From NCBI GenBank assembly GCA_963922205.1, contig CAWUHX010000229.1:124001-188000 (forward strand): a stretch of DNA of 64,000 nucleotides, read 5' to 3'. The DNA comes from Romanomermis culicivorax. Its lineage: Eukaryota > Nematoda > Enoplea > Mermithida > Mermithidae. Positions 22,621 to 35,644 of the stretch are shown here, piece after piece. The notes below the pieces were generated by a model. The model made no database searches and had not been told where the DNA came from. It was given only the letters and a program-made list of their open reading frames with translations. The stretch's first letter is position 1. Every line of letters starts with the position of its first letter. A program made the translations under genes and the position numbers.

Positions 22621-23450
22621 TGAGGTCATGGGGTAGTACCTAAGCATACATAACTGGCCCTATGGATGGCAGCCAGTCGGGTACTGTAGGTAGAGGATAA
22701 CCTTATACTCGACCTTTGCATCTATTGTGAGCAAGAGAGGTGCATGTGCAGCTGTGCATATCTAAATAGTCAACAGGTTGCCTTATGGACATATTCCATA
22801 TGGAATTTATCATGAGATATGTGCCTGTTGTTCGAGTCAGGCGTTTCTATGTGATAGAAGTCACTTGGGTTATCAACAGGTTATCTGGAAGAGGTGACCC
22901 TGTTTGAAGCTCAACATTGAGGAAAACATGTGGATGACACAGGAGGTCACTCTAAGCTGTTAGAAGTTGATCTGAGAGGATGAGTAAACATGATGTTCAT
23001 GGATTTTGAATACAAAAGGTTACTTAGAGTATATGAGAGTCAAATTTATTCAATAGGAAGATGCGGCTGAGGTGAAGTAGAATAGATATAAAAATGAGGC
23101 AACAGAGGGGATACATTAGAATATGCAAAGTATGTATTATGAAATGAGGTGCAGAGTTAAAGTAAAAAACACTGACTTGATGGCATTAAGGTGGAAGAAT
23201 GACTGACTCAAGAGAGGAGGTTTATATGCTCTGTGAGTTGATGACAAATGGTGATGCACTAGCTTGATGTTGGCCAAAAGTAGAACATGTAAGACTGTGT
23301 ATAACACTAGCCTGTGAATGTAGGCATCAACTGCATTGGGCCTGAAGGGAGAAAAGCAGAACCGCAAAAGTGCCAAAAATAGGTGACTGATTAGTCACGC
23401 CAAAGGGCAGAAAAATGTGATCAAATGACTAAAAATACAATTAGAATGAT
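22621..23450 (-). mobile_element. Possible LTR and leader, minus strand
   Basis: This block is richer in GC than its surroundings. On the minus strand it has a TATA box at 23229-23221 followed about 175 bp later by AATAAA at 23050-23045, then a leader-like stretch with some overall resemblance to the two leaders described here. Terminal TG/CA ends and a primer site could not be fixed, so this is a suggestion only. Confidence 0.3.
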
Positions 23451-26400
23451 AGCAAAACACAAAAACTTAATGAAAGAGTAATCATTGATGTAATGGAAGC
23501 ATGAACATTGATGTAAGGCAAAAGACAAGATAAATGGCTACAAAATGCCCTAATTAATTATTTTCTGTAAAAAACTCATCAAAGTTTAGGGGTTCGATTC
23601 CTTTGTGAAATTGTCTATAATGTTCTTTGGAAGATAATAATTCTGGATCTGTGTTTTGAAAGAGTTTTTTAAGCCATTGTTAGCAAAGAATTAATCTACT
23701 TATGAGAATCAACAAGATTTTATTGCTTGCTTGAAACAAAATACATTTTTATATAACAATTCAAAAATCACAAAATCAGAAACTTTCTGAATTAAAGTAC
23801 TAAAATAATTTAATTTTTGAAACAAGAATGCTTATTCTTCAATTGAATCTACATTTGGATAACAATGTTTGCTAAATTACTTACAAATCACAATATATAC
23901 GAAATTTATCTAAAATTAATTAATTAAGGCAATGATTGAAAATCATTCGATGATTTCTGATCAATTTCGTTGATTGTTCAACAATTCCATCCATATGAAA
24001 TCTCAATGATCAACCTAGAAAGGAGCTTCAAAATATCGTTTAAATGAGACTTGGTGTTAATAAATAATGAGAATGAGAGAACCTAATCAACAACATGCTA
24101 ATTCACCCAATCAGGCTGAAAACTGCAACAGTTCAGTCAATCCAATCTGCACAAAATGATCAGCTGCTTTTGTTCCAGAAAACTACAGATGATATGATAA
24201 CTCTCCGAGCTCAGGTAACTTCCAATCAACAGGCAAATTTGAGAAGTCAGGCTGAGAATTGAGTTGTAAATGTAGACTTCCATGCAGGGTGGTACTCCAG
24301 AAATCTGGGTCCTAACCTGTGTTCCCTCTGCTCTGAGAATATTGTAAAATGGCCAGGTGAAGTATGCTGTATTAGGGCAAAATATGTCCACACAAATAAT
24401 ATAGTTTAGAATACGTTAGGCCAGCCAGGCCTCGGATTATCTTCTCTACTAATACAAACAAACACAATGACTAAAAACAAGGAGGAAAAGCCTTTTAATG
24501 CATGTTGTCAAAGCAAATCAGCATCTATACAATTTGTGTCCACTTTGGCTAATTCGCACCACCAAGAAATAGACTATGTTCATCCCCAAAAAAGTGATAT
24601 CAAGATTTCTATGGTAAATTTCCCAGGCTTTCAAATTTCCACACTAAAACTAGTCAGAGAGAGGGCCCTTGATACTCACTGGTCTGGAAAAACCAAATCT
24701 GAATGTAGCATCAAACTATGGTACTGATTATATCAGCACCAGAAAGATTCAATATCGACCAGATTTAAATCAAAATATTGAGCAAACTGGCAATACACCT
24801 TGAGGTGCTTCTGCACAAACTGTTGCTTTGAAAATGAGAGTATTGTCTTTGATGAAGGCTTTTTTGAGGTCACAAATCATTCATGGAATAAAATTTGCAT
24901 AAGTTTTATTCAAAAAATGTGTAAAGATGAATTTTTTACATCGCAGGTTAGCAATAACTTGAAATCGCAGTAGTTTTCCTGTGGACCCGAAGAATTTCAT
25001 GTTCATAATGTTTGGGAGGCTCTTTTTGAAAATTCAATTTTAATGTCTCCCAAGCATAGCACGGCCACCATATTGATGGGAGAACATAATAATTAGTAAT
25101 TGTGCCTACAAAACCTTATGCAAAACTTTCGTCCACTGCAAACTGGAATCAGTTTTAGGACATAGAATAAATTGATCACTTTTTTTTGACTGTCATTCAA
25201 GGCATAATCATAATTTTCCTGAAAAATAAAATTCCTCTTGTTTACATTTCTTGAAAACTTTTCCACCAAAAGTCCTCACCATAGTAAACAAAAATTTAAG
25301 CTATGTTTGCACAAGATATGTGCTAGGTTCCCCAAGATTTTACCTTTGTCATCCGAGGATGTGTCATGACTTTTCCAAGACGATTAGGATACTGTTTAGC
25401 AGTTCATTTTTCGGTCAAAAAAGCTTAAAAGAAACAAAAGTAGATTATTTAGAATCATCATTGTTTTTGCCATCATTTGTCCACAGATGACTTTTTTGCA
25501 TAATTTCCAAGATATTTCGTGGAAGTTCTGAAATTTCCCACTGTGCTACTTGGCCAAAGTGGTGCTTTGACAGTAAAACCAGCTCAATCCTTTAATAATT
25601 TTCCCAAATTCTTTTATGAGAGCAATGATAATTTGTCCATTATAGATCTTGTGGTGAACCGATTTTTGGCTGAGGAGAACTAGAAAATGGTTAACAAAAG
25701 TTCCCCATACCAAGGTTACCCTAATTGTACCTGTTCAACTTCTGACCTCCTGGCCTGAGTGGGCAGGTGGCAGGTGGTGGACCCAGGGAAAAATGGGGAA
25801 AAGAAGAAGATAAATTTACATAGATATGTGATGCTACTGTTCCCCCTTTTTCTGATATTTTCATTGTGTGTTTTTGGGAAGTATTATAGAATGCATGGTC
25901 CATAGCCCTTTCTACATTTTTATTTTTTCTGTTATATTAGTGTTAATGTTCTTTTCACCCAATACAAGCTGGACACCATAATTCTTTTGTTTTTTTGAGC
26001 ATAGGGGAAGCTTCAATAAGGTCAGGATTGGAGACAAGGGTAGGAACTTCTGAAGCAGCGGTCACAGTGTTCTGCCTGAGGCTTAGGAAAGTACTAGTGA
26101 AGGTATCTGAGAGTCGAGTGAAAAAGTTTTGGTCATGCTTGAATTCTGTTAGCCTGTGGTTGAACTGTTGCGACTTGCTTTGTTAAAATCGAAAGGTCAG
26201 TCACATCATTCAACATCTACAGCAACCTAACATCTATGGTCGAAATTTTGAGTTACATCCAATTTTTCTATCCTACAAAAAATTCGAGAATTAGAACACT
26301 AAGATATGAAAAACTAAATTATTTCTCCAGTTTCTCGGAAAAAATCACAAAATTTAGCCTTCAAAATAGGGAATTTGACAAACGAAATGGAGTAATCCTC

Positions 26401-29400
26401 CAGGAAAAACGTAGTTCAGAAAACAAATTAGGCGATTCTGGGCAATATATTAATGAAATTTAAGACTAATGACAAAAATATGACAAGATTCTGTCAGTTT
26501 TACAAAATGACTCCAGTTTGAAATTTCAAAAAAACTATGGTGATAGATGTTCCATAGATATGACTATCACTAAGTGTTCAAAACTTTTGGATTGTCATAA
26601 AAACTAACCAGAAGTTGCATTAATCGATCCATGAGTCAATCAAGTAAACTTCATCAAAAGATTGAGAGGACCATGATTGTGGAATGCCTAAAATAAAATG
26701 AACATCCTAGGAAATTATTGAACAAACTTTTTTGAACCTTGCATATTAGACATTTTAAGAGAGAAGATTTGACCAAAAATAATGGTTCGAATGATTGCAG
26801 TCAAAAATTTTCATCATTTGGTTTACATGAAACGTATCATTTTTGAGCCCAGAAAAGTTTCAACAATGATGAGATGAACCAGTTTTCTCGATCATGTAAA
26901 ATTCAGATCGAGTGAAAACATTAAACAAACTCATTAACAGCATAAAAACTTGGTCAGAGAAAGTTACAGTCGAAAAGTGTCGTAGTTTTGGAGTTTTTGT
27001 TTTTGGACAATAGGGGTGGCCCAACATTGTCCTGAACATCAAATTTCTTTCTGTGTTTAACAAATTTTCAAAAATAAGCCACTGATTTTTTTTCACTTTT
27101 GTTCAATGCATGCCAGAATAAGATGGTCTTTTTATCATCACTTACTTTGTTTGGAGCATTTCATGCATTTGTCTTCTTGATTTTTTGCTGGCAAAATTTG
27201 ATTTCAGACAGAACATTTATTGATATTATAGAGTATTTGTAATCTGCTCCTTTCATTTCAAAATGATCAATGCATTTTGACAAATACAAGTTAATTAGAC
27301 ATTTTAAAATTAATGAATGATCTTGAAATGATTGGAAAGAGTGATTGTGAAGAGGTCAGTACTATGGAGAAAAAATTTATTAAATAGAGCCAGCAGCCTC
27401 CCATAATTTTTGATGATAGTTTGACTGCTTTGCTGCATCAATCATTTCAGAATGAATTAAGTATAACTCAAGCATTCAGTTAAGTAAACTTTTTATTAAT
27501 TGGGGATCTGCAAAGTTGACAATTACAGTATGAAACCTGGTTGCAATTCTTCACTTAAAATATTGGATGTCTAGATGTTTTAGTGCAGGTACACACGTAT
27601 GATAGATATCAAATTTTCATATAAAAATACAGTAATCCACAGTTTGGCCACTCTGTTTGTGTAGAGCAATAATTTTGTAGTAAATATATATATGTTTTTC
27701 AATAAAGGAATGCCCACACAAATTAGTATAACCTTTGGCATAACCAGACATGCTGGGCAAGAATTTTCTAGGGGGGAGGGTCGATGAACCTTATGTCCAG
27801 GGGTAGGGTAGTCGGTGAGCAAAAAATCAAAAAAAAAGTTCTAAAATCTTGTTTTTCATACAAAATATGCGCAATTTTCCACCCCAAATAAAGATCGAAG
27901 AATAATTTCAGTATAAAGTTCAGGATGTGATAACATAAACACAGCAAATGTATTCAGAAGAAATGTTGTCCATAACCCACCAGACCAATCCAGAGAAATT
28001 TTTCCTGGCTGTCTTTTCCAAAATGTAAGCTACATTCTGTAAACTATATTTTAAAATATTGATGGCTAATTAACTTCCTGTAGTAAAATGGCAATTTAGG
28101 ACCAAATTTGCAGGATAGGTGCATAGCCCGCACCAATGCGCCTTTGCTCACATCCATCCAGAGCTACCCTTCGCCTCTAAGCCTAAGCCCAAGGAATAGT
28201 ATAACTGTATGTCAGTCGCTGTATTTTGCAAGTATTGGCTTTAGCTTACTATGATGGAATGAACTTGTAACTATTGTAATGTCTCAGAGAAAAATGAGCA
28301 TCCAAAATCGAATTTCTTGTCTTTTCTGGATTTCTCGCTAGGAATTTTCTCCTAGGATTTTGGTAGTAGCACATGACAACTTGATTGTGAACCACATTCT
28401 GCATTCCACCTGAAATCTGCAAATACATTGTAGAGTTAATGAAATAAACTTTTTGATAATCAGGGGACAGAAAGCTTACTGTAGCATGTCCTTCTTACTG
28501 TAAATGGTTTCAAGTCTCAGAACTTGGGTGTAACTTTGTATTTTACTAGGTTTCTTCACTTTGAATCTACTTTCAGACGTACAAAATTATATGTTCCTGT
28601 TCAAAAATAGAACATGTGTTTGTTAATTCAGTCACAAATGATTGGTTGCTCTGATTTATCTCTTTTCATCTATTATTATTCTGATGTGTACCTTGGGCGC
28701 CTCTTTTTTATTATCTGAAAAATGTTTTGTTTTAGAGAAGGGTATATAAAGAGTAAGTTTTATGAATAAATACTTGCTAAAAAAATCATTTTATCCTAGT
28801 TTTGATATGTGTTTTCTAGCCTGAATAGTATTAGTCTGGTATTTCTTGAGGGGCAAGATTTCTTCTTGAGTGGCAAGATCTTTGACTTCTCACCCGTGGC
28901 TGAGAAGTCATTCCAAATTTTGACGCAAGTATAATAGAGCACTGGCAATAATGTCAAATCCTTGTTTTGATATTATGGTCTCTACTGCCGACAATTCCCA
29001 CTACTGATTTCATCATTTTTCTTCAACTCCACTGATTGAAAAAACACTTGTTTTTCTAATCAGCCTTTTAAGTTTCCCCATGAAGAATCAAAAAGAGCAT
29101 TTGAATTTGTGGGTACAAACTTATTGCATTGTGCCTGATGAATTTTTTGAATTTTCCTATCTAAATGAATTCAAAAAGTTTTGATCCTTACAGTGTGGAA
29201 ATGCATTTGAAAAGAATTGGCTTGTACAGCTTTAGAATGGGTCCATTCCACCAGGCATGACTGCCAGGCTCAATTGTGGTTAACAATAATGTTTCAGAAC
29301 AGGACTATTTTCATTAAATTTTGGTAAAACGATGGCGAATATTTCATTTACATTTCATTTTTTCCTCTATATACTTAGAATACTTCCTGAATATTCTGAT

Positions 29401-31500
29401 TATAACACAATGGTCAGCACTCCACTTCAGATTTTCAATCTGCTATTTAAACTTTGCTCCACAAATGCAGCCAATCTCATTGGCCATCTTTGGCCATATG
29501 TGCCTCACACTATCATTTATAGAATTCTATGAATTGCTTCACAATAGGAATGTCTGATGGTTGACGTGGGTTTCCACAACTTCAATTATTCCTATGAACT
29601 AATGTGTTTGCAGGTGCACAATATGCCATTTATCATTTTTTCCACAAGATATCCATGTTCATTGAAAACACTGATTTTCCACAAATCGATGATTTTTAAG
29701 ACAGGCAAGCTAATGTTCATTTTGCATTTTTAAAGTTATAGAAAAAGTCAAATGGATAGTCTTGTCATATACCCTGGACTGTGTGGATAAGACAACACAG
29801 TGTCAGCAAGTTGGAATCCTTTAAGTGAGATTTTATGACAGGGATAAGTGATTACAATAAACAAGACCATAAAGAGAGGAAAAATACATTCAACAAGCCC
29901 TTTTATATTAATGGTTCTTCATTACTATTCTGAGTTTAGTTTGGTATATTTAATTATCTTGTTAATAATATAATTTAGAGAAACACTAACTTTCTCTATC
30001 TATTTAAGTTTATTTCAACAGGTTTAGCTACCTTATTGATAATAGGATTCCAAAATCATTGGGTGCTGTCCTAATGTTTGAGTTTTGCCCAAGGGAAATA
30101 AGGCTGAAAAAAATTGATAATGATCTGAAGTGAGTTAAGTTCTTGTCATATCACTGTGTGTAAAGGGAGTGTCATGTAATATTAGAACAATGTTTGCCCT
30201 GAAGGAATGTCTTTCCATCAGATCAGAAACATGACACAAAGTACTGTGATTTCATAATTCCAATGTATTTGCACGGTTGGGCATTATTGGTGTTTAGATT
30301 TTGCACTTTTCAATTTGGGTCAAATATCACAAGACTTGATTGAAAGATGTATAAAGGCATTACATGTTGCAATGATTTTCGGCATGAAAATTCTGCTTGT
30401 TGCAAGGAGCTTCAATTGATATCCAACTTGCATTCAGGAAGAGAAAAATTTTCATGGCATCCAAATGTCTGATAAAATACTTGGTTGGTAGGGTTTCATA
30501 TGCCAATGCATTTCCTGCATACCCAGTACTCATTTTCTCTCTGGTTGTTTGGATTCCAAGCAAAACTTTGTCATGTAATACAGTTTTAATTTATATTTGC
30601 ATATTTAAAATTAGTTTAGTACTATTATTCATCTTGTATTCACATATAAAATGTCAAGAAATAATATTTGTTTGATTAATTGTTTCATTTTTATTCTCAA
30701 AATCTACATTTTGCTCCACATAATCAATCATGCCAAAATTTGAGATTTCTAAATTCTTAAACCATTGAACAGCTTTGCCAATTCATTAACCTAACTGCAG
30801 AAAAAGTTCGTCCAAGTCTCTATCAAAAGTGCATAATTACACAGAAAATATGATCAAAAGAGGAATTATAGAAATGAACTTATCTTTTTGAAAAGCAGCA
30901 TAACCTCAACAAAAAAAACAAGAAAGGGCAAATAGGTAAATCTCTAGAACTTTCCTTTATCAATTCTCTCCCAGCTATAGTGAACAGTTGTAAAGACAAA
31001 TTTAAGCAGGTACCCTCAGGCATGGACACCAAATCTGGAAGGAATAAAAAGGGAAAAGGCAGAGTTTTGCGTTCAGTGTCGGGTAATTTAGCAGAGTTCT
31101 TGGAATACACATTTTCATTTTTTGATCATTTTATTCCACCAGGTTACTCTTCAACATCAGGATAATCAGTATTAATATAATGCTGGATTATATTTTTGGG
31201 CAGTCATTAAATAAAGAAATTATGACTCCCATCCCACGCAATGAAAAGAAAGGTATATGTTAATTATAGTTTTCTGGTTGTTTGTTTATTAAAAACGAAA
31301 AATACTGAAATTTAATTTTATTGTCAAATGCCCCTTTGACAAAATGGCAAGGCTGGCCAATATTTCTTTTTACAACTTGCAAGGTCGATAAGGCACTATA
31401 TTTTCTACTAACATGAGCTGCATATTTGTATAACGTTTGCTATTCCACTTTCACCCAACATTTTTGTCTTTGTGTGATGATGAATTAGCATTAAAATTTT
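23451..31500. other. Long stretch with no recognised gene
   Basis: Eight kilobases of AT-rich DNA with frames of at most 92 codons and no identifiable protein. A TATA box ('gtatataaag', about 28742) followed closely by AATAAA (about 28766) looks promoter- or LTR-like in isolation. No satellite, RNA gene or complete transposon was found by eye. Confidence 0.5.
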
Positions 31501-31518
31501 GTGAATTTCCTACTACAA

Positions 31519-32214
31519 ATGACTATAAAAGCTGCTGCATATGCAGAATCTCAAGTTTTTAGGGACGGAATTTATAATATGACCAGTACCTCCCATGCTG
31601 ATGTTATTTCTATTGTAGCTAATGACCACAAGGTCGAAAAATTGGAAGAAGCTGTTGTGCAGCTGGAAAATCTGCTGAAAAGAAATGGAAATTCGTCTAA
31701 ATGGTGCAATGTGTGCGAATCAAGCACACACTTTATGCAAAATTGCTACTGCAACAATGAAATGACAAATCCCAACAATAACAATCGCCCGAATCCAATT
31801 TGTTGGATTTGTAATCGATGGCATCCCACAGCACTGTGCTGATCGCCTTGCTGGAATTGTGGCCGAACAGGCCACAAAACATTAAACTGAAATTAACAAG
31901 TATCATGATTATTATCAATATCAACAAAATAATCGTAATTTTCGACCACATCAGCAAAATAATCATAACTCTCAACCTAGTCATCAACAGATTTCTTGAA
32001 ATTTTTCAAATTGCTCACACATTTATAGAAATCATACTCAAAATTCGGTTTTAGAGAATGCAAATCAGCGAAATTCTGCCATAAATTCAATTGATTTTGC
32101 AGATGATGGTCTTTCTTTATTTTATCCAGAAATGCATCAACCACATCAAATAATTTCATGCATTTTAGATCGGCTTTGCACCTGCATGTTTTGTCCTACA
32201 CACAGCAAGAAAAT
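31519..32214 (+). pseudogene. Copy A gag remnant: zinc knuckles and Q/N-rich tail
   Basis: Gag packages RNA and builds the particle. The frame from 31519 matches the end of copy B's capsid region (a similar 'E..VFRD' helix) and then carries CNVCESSTHFMQNC and CWICNRWHPTALC. A TGA at 31840-31842 precedes a third knuckle beginning CWNCGRTGHK. After a frame change the sequence runs into a Gln/Asn/His-rich tail (about 31892-32100) with one TGA. The capsid N-terminus is missing, so the copy is 5'-truncated or rearranged. It lies about 0.4 kb upstream of the glycoprotein gene. Confidence 0.75.
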
Positions 32215-32620
32215 CAATACTAAGCCATCGGAAAAGATGGGACCAAAGCAACCGAACCAGTGGACTGATGACCAAGCTATGGTCATCGAACCAGCAGAAA
32301 AAGAGCGTCAACAATCATCAATTAGGAATTGACAAGCTAATGTTTGCTTTAAATAGGATTGAAATGGAAGCAGATGAAGAATTGGATCAAACTGTAAAAC
32401 AGAAATTGAAAAAGCATGCCTCAGCCATCAAACTTCAAAGGGCTCAAGTTTTGACCAGTATATATTTTATTTTACTTCTCCAACTCATATTTTTTCCTAT
32501 CTTTCAACTTTTTAAGCTTAAAGGAGGCATGGAAAAACCACATTCTCGACTGATCAAATATTGAAAATCCATTAACGATGGAAATCAATTTTCTTTAATA
32601 AAATAATTTTTAATTTCACA
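32215..32620 (+). other. Copy A gag-env spacer
   Basis: The 32268-32564 frame contains a charged helix (QTVKQKLKKHASAIKLQRA) followed by a hydrophobic run. Copy B has a different, acidic frame at the equivalent place. No function can be given. Confidence 0.35.
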
Positions 32621-34302
32621 ATGATTTTCATACTATTTTTATGTTTTCTGATAATTGTGGCCAATAAATATCAAATTTGTGGATCTTCTAATGCAGGAAA
32701 TTCCTTAGAGATACCTAAATGTAACATGTAAGCCACATACAAAAATTTTGAAACTTTATGCCCTTAATACATCACTTTATGTTCCTGGAACGGATCCTCT
32801 TATCTCCAATGCATTTAAGTGCTCTGTTAGAACTCGAACTATTGGTACAAATATGGGGTTTTTTGGTTCTAAAGGATTGTGGCAGATAAAGTTTCTACGG
32901 TTCATGTAACACCATCGAATTGTATAAATAACCAAAGCCTGTCATGATCAAATTTTGGTAAAAATGCATGATGGCTTGTGGTCAACAAACAAATCCTTAA
33001 CAGTCGATTTTTCATGGTGCTGCAAAGATATTTGCCATACAATCGACAATTTTCTTATAGAGGAAGGTCAAGTGGCATCCTGGGATGGTGTACTATTAAG
33101 CAGTGACCTTGGAGATTTAGGGGGATGCATACCCAATGCTGGACAATGCATAAATGATGAAAGTACTGTAATTTGGAACCAAACTATTTTTTCAAATTTT
33201 TGCCCAGTAATTTATAAGGACACCTATAAAGCTAAAATTAGCAGCAGTTACATTATCATTGACCAAATTCAAGGAGCTTTTAAACTAAAATCTTGGTACT
33301 CAAATTGTCCTGAAATTCTTGATGCTGTGTTCACCCATCAAGGAGTAGTCTTTCAGATTGTAAATGAGTACAACATGCGAGAACATGATGAAAAAGTATC
33401 AAATAATTTTTCCTCTGATCCCACAAATGCTAAACTCAATTATCTGGAAAATAAAATCATACAAAGTTAAGTCGATAATTTTTGGTATGTTGGCTCAAAA
33501 TGTGGTGGCTCAAAAACATTTAAATATAATTTGGCAGTTACTCCTTTTTGATCCTACTCTTGGGATACGTGCTTCACTGCAAAGGCAAGACGTAATAGCT
33601 GATTTTACTGGTGAAGTCACAACCTTATGGCCCTGTAAGCCTGTAAAAGTGGACAAGATCTAAGACAATCATGAAATAAATTTAACATGCTTTAAATATT
33701 TGGCAGTTTTGATAGGAAACCAAACAATGTTTGTTGTCCCAGGTGGCTCTGATCTGACCAATTTCAGTCCAAAAGTTGACTGTGATCACCAACCTGTGGC
33801 TAATCTTAAGAAAAGAAAGCACTGGATGACCCAAACTGGACCTATTCACATTAGTAATATACCCATTGAACTTTTATGGAGAGGTCAGCACGAAATGTTC
33901 CATTTCAATACCCCATCAATTTTTCACGTCAAATTAAGCTGATCTCCCACCAGCTTTACATTTTTACGTCAGTATTTATTCAAGACACATAAATTAGAAT
34001 TGATCTTGAATAACTTAGTCAATTACACATCAACTAATTCACTTGATCCAAACTCAGTTTATAATGTACTTTCTGGAACCGGAAGTGAAATCAAAACTGC
34101 TGCAGAAGGTATTGGACAATCTTCTGAACATGTTTTTAAAATGGAAGGTGATATATTATCAAACTCATTTGGAAGTTTTGTAAAAGCCCCACTTCAACCT
34201 TTACTCAATATCCTTATCATACTGTGCATAATTTTAGCATTTGGATGTCTTGCTTATCTCATTATGTTACAATATCTAAGACAAGAAAAGGGAAAGCTAT
34301 AG
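32621..34302 (+). pseudogene. Copy A envelope glycoprotein (class III, chuvirus-like), decayed
   Basis: Starts at an ATG with a hydrophobic signal-like segment, then a Cys-rich ectodomain. Landmarks in order, shared with copy B: LEIPK near the N-terminus, GFFGSKG, WSTNKSL before a Cys pair, IEEGQVASWDG, LGDLGGC, a 'VIWN..C' segment, an 'IIIDQIQGAF' strand, IWQLL, LWPCKPV, and a C-terminal transmembrane helix (LLNILIILCIILAFGCLAYLI, broken here to segments) near 34200-34270. The motif order resembles chuvirus-type glycoproteins, which are known as captured env genes in some insect LTR elements; that assignment is from memory of the family. Breaks include TAA at 32729-32731 and at least three frame changes. 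The gene sits between gag and protease. Confidence 0.68.
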
Positions 34303-34685
34303 CTATTGATTTCTCAAATCATTCACCCAAAAATAATAATTTATTACATGCATTATTAGAAGCATCCAAGAAGAAAAAACAATCCAAACAAAAATTCATA
34401 TTTTTCAAACGAAAACCTAATTACGGTATACAATTTAACAGAAAATGTGATCCTGTAAATATTGAAGAGGAAAATGTTGCTAGTATTGATTTTCCACTAA
34501 AACGCACCCCTCATGTTATTTTTCTGATCAATAACTGCATCACAGCTAATGCTTTAATTGATACAGGTGCAGTTTGTTCATTAATGGATGTAAAAACTCC
34601 TAAAATGCTCCCCAATCCCCAATTTGTAATGCTTTCGCATCATTCCAAAGGCTATCTTCAATCGACATCATGCCTCGTGTACTGA
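34224..34685 (+). pseudogene. Copy A aspartic protease, truncated
   Basis: A lysine-rich N-terminal region (with LLHALLEAS, matched by QALLELAS in copy B) leads to the catalytic loop ALIDTGAVCSLMD. The frame overlaps the 3' end of the glycoprotein frame and is -1 relative to it. The protease is cut shortly after the active site. The frame runs directly into the RT catalytic region (SCLVY then TGA at 34683-34685 where YLDD is expected), so the protease C-terminus and RT fingers/palm appear deleted. In the intact family this enzyme would cleave the polyprotein. Confidence 0.8.
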
Positions 34686-35644
34686 AATGATATCCATATG
34701 TTTGGTAAAAATTTTAATGAAATGCTTGAAAGACTCCAAATCATCCTGGATCATTTACAAAATGGAGGCATGAAATTACGCTTGGATAACTGTGAATTTC
34801 CTCTTCAAAAAATAAGATATTTGGGTTACCATATTTCTGCCAAGGGAATTAACCCTGACAATGCCAAATTAGAAGCTATCAAATCAATCATGAAACTGAA
34901 AACACCAAAAGATGTAAAATCATTTTTGGGTCTAATATCCCACTACAGAAAATTCATGAAAAATTGTGCACAAATATCAAATCCCCTAACAAAATTGCTC
35001 AAAAAGGGAAAGAAATTTACATGGGGTGATGAACAACAAAAAGCATTTGAATTCCTAAAATCCAAACTCATTAATCCATCAATTCTGAGTCATCCCAATT
35101 TCTCAAAACCTCTCATCGTCCAGACAGATGTGTCTATTAATGGAATTGGAGCTGTCTTGAGCCAAATCAAAGATGACAATAAAGAGCATCCTATAGCATT
35201 CGCTAGCCGTACACTAAAATCTGCAGAAAAAAATTATCCAATAACAGAATCAGAAGCACTGGCTGTAGTCGAGTTCGTCAAGTATTTTGGACCATATCTT
35301 TATCAACATGAAGTCACTGTTCACACTGATCATACAGCTGTGAAATCAGTCCTTGGAGAACTGAATCCATGTATCGCATTGCAAGGTGGGGACTTGCATT
35401 AGCAGACACTAAAGTGAATATAATCCCAAGAAAAGGTAACAAAAATTTAAATGCAGATGCTCTATCGAGATTGCCTAATGAAAATGGCCGACAAATTTTC
35501 GACATTGAGCAAGATTTTGTATCTTTTCCGAATCAAAAAAATATAAAAAAGAGAGAAGTGTTGAAACATTGTATGTACAGGTTAATACAGAATAAAAGCA
35601 AGTATTTAATCAAAAATTTAGCCAAAACGTTTGATATGGAATAA
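34686..35644 (+). pseudogene. Copy A reverse transcriptase end and RNase H
   Basis: In frame with the protease remnant. It starts at the RT active-site loop (a decayed YLDD), then NGGMKLRLDNCEF, RYLGYHISAKGI and FLGLISHYRKFM of the thumb/connection. RNase H follows with IVQTDVSINGIGAVLSQ, AFASRTLKSAEKNYPITE and VTVHTDHTAV. A frameshift near 35375 moves the end (RWGLALADTKVNIIPRKG, NADALSRLP) to the 35369-35644 frame. These are canonical Ty3/gypsy motifs. No integrase follows; the element ends or is truncated near 35645. Confidence 0.88.
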
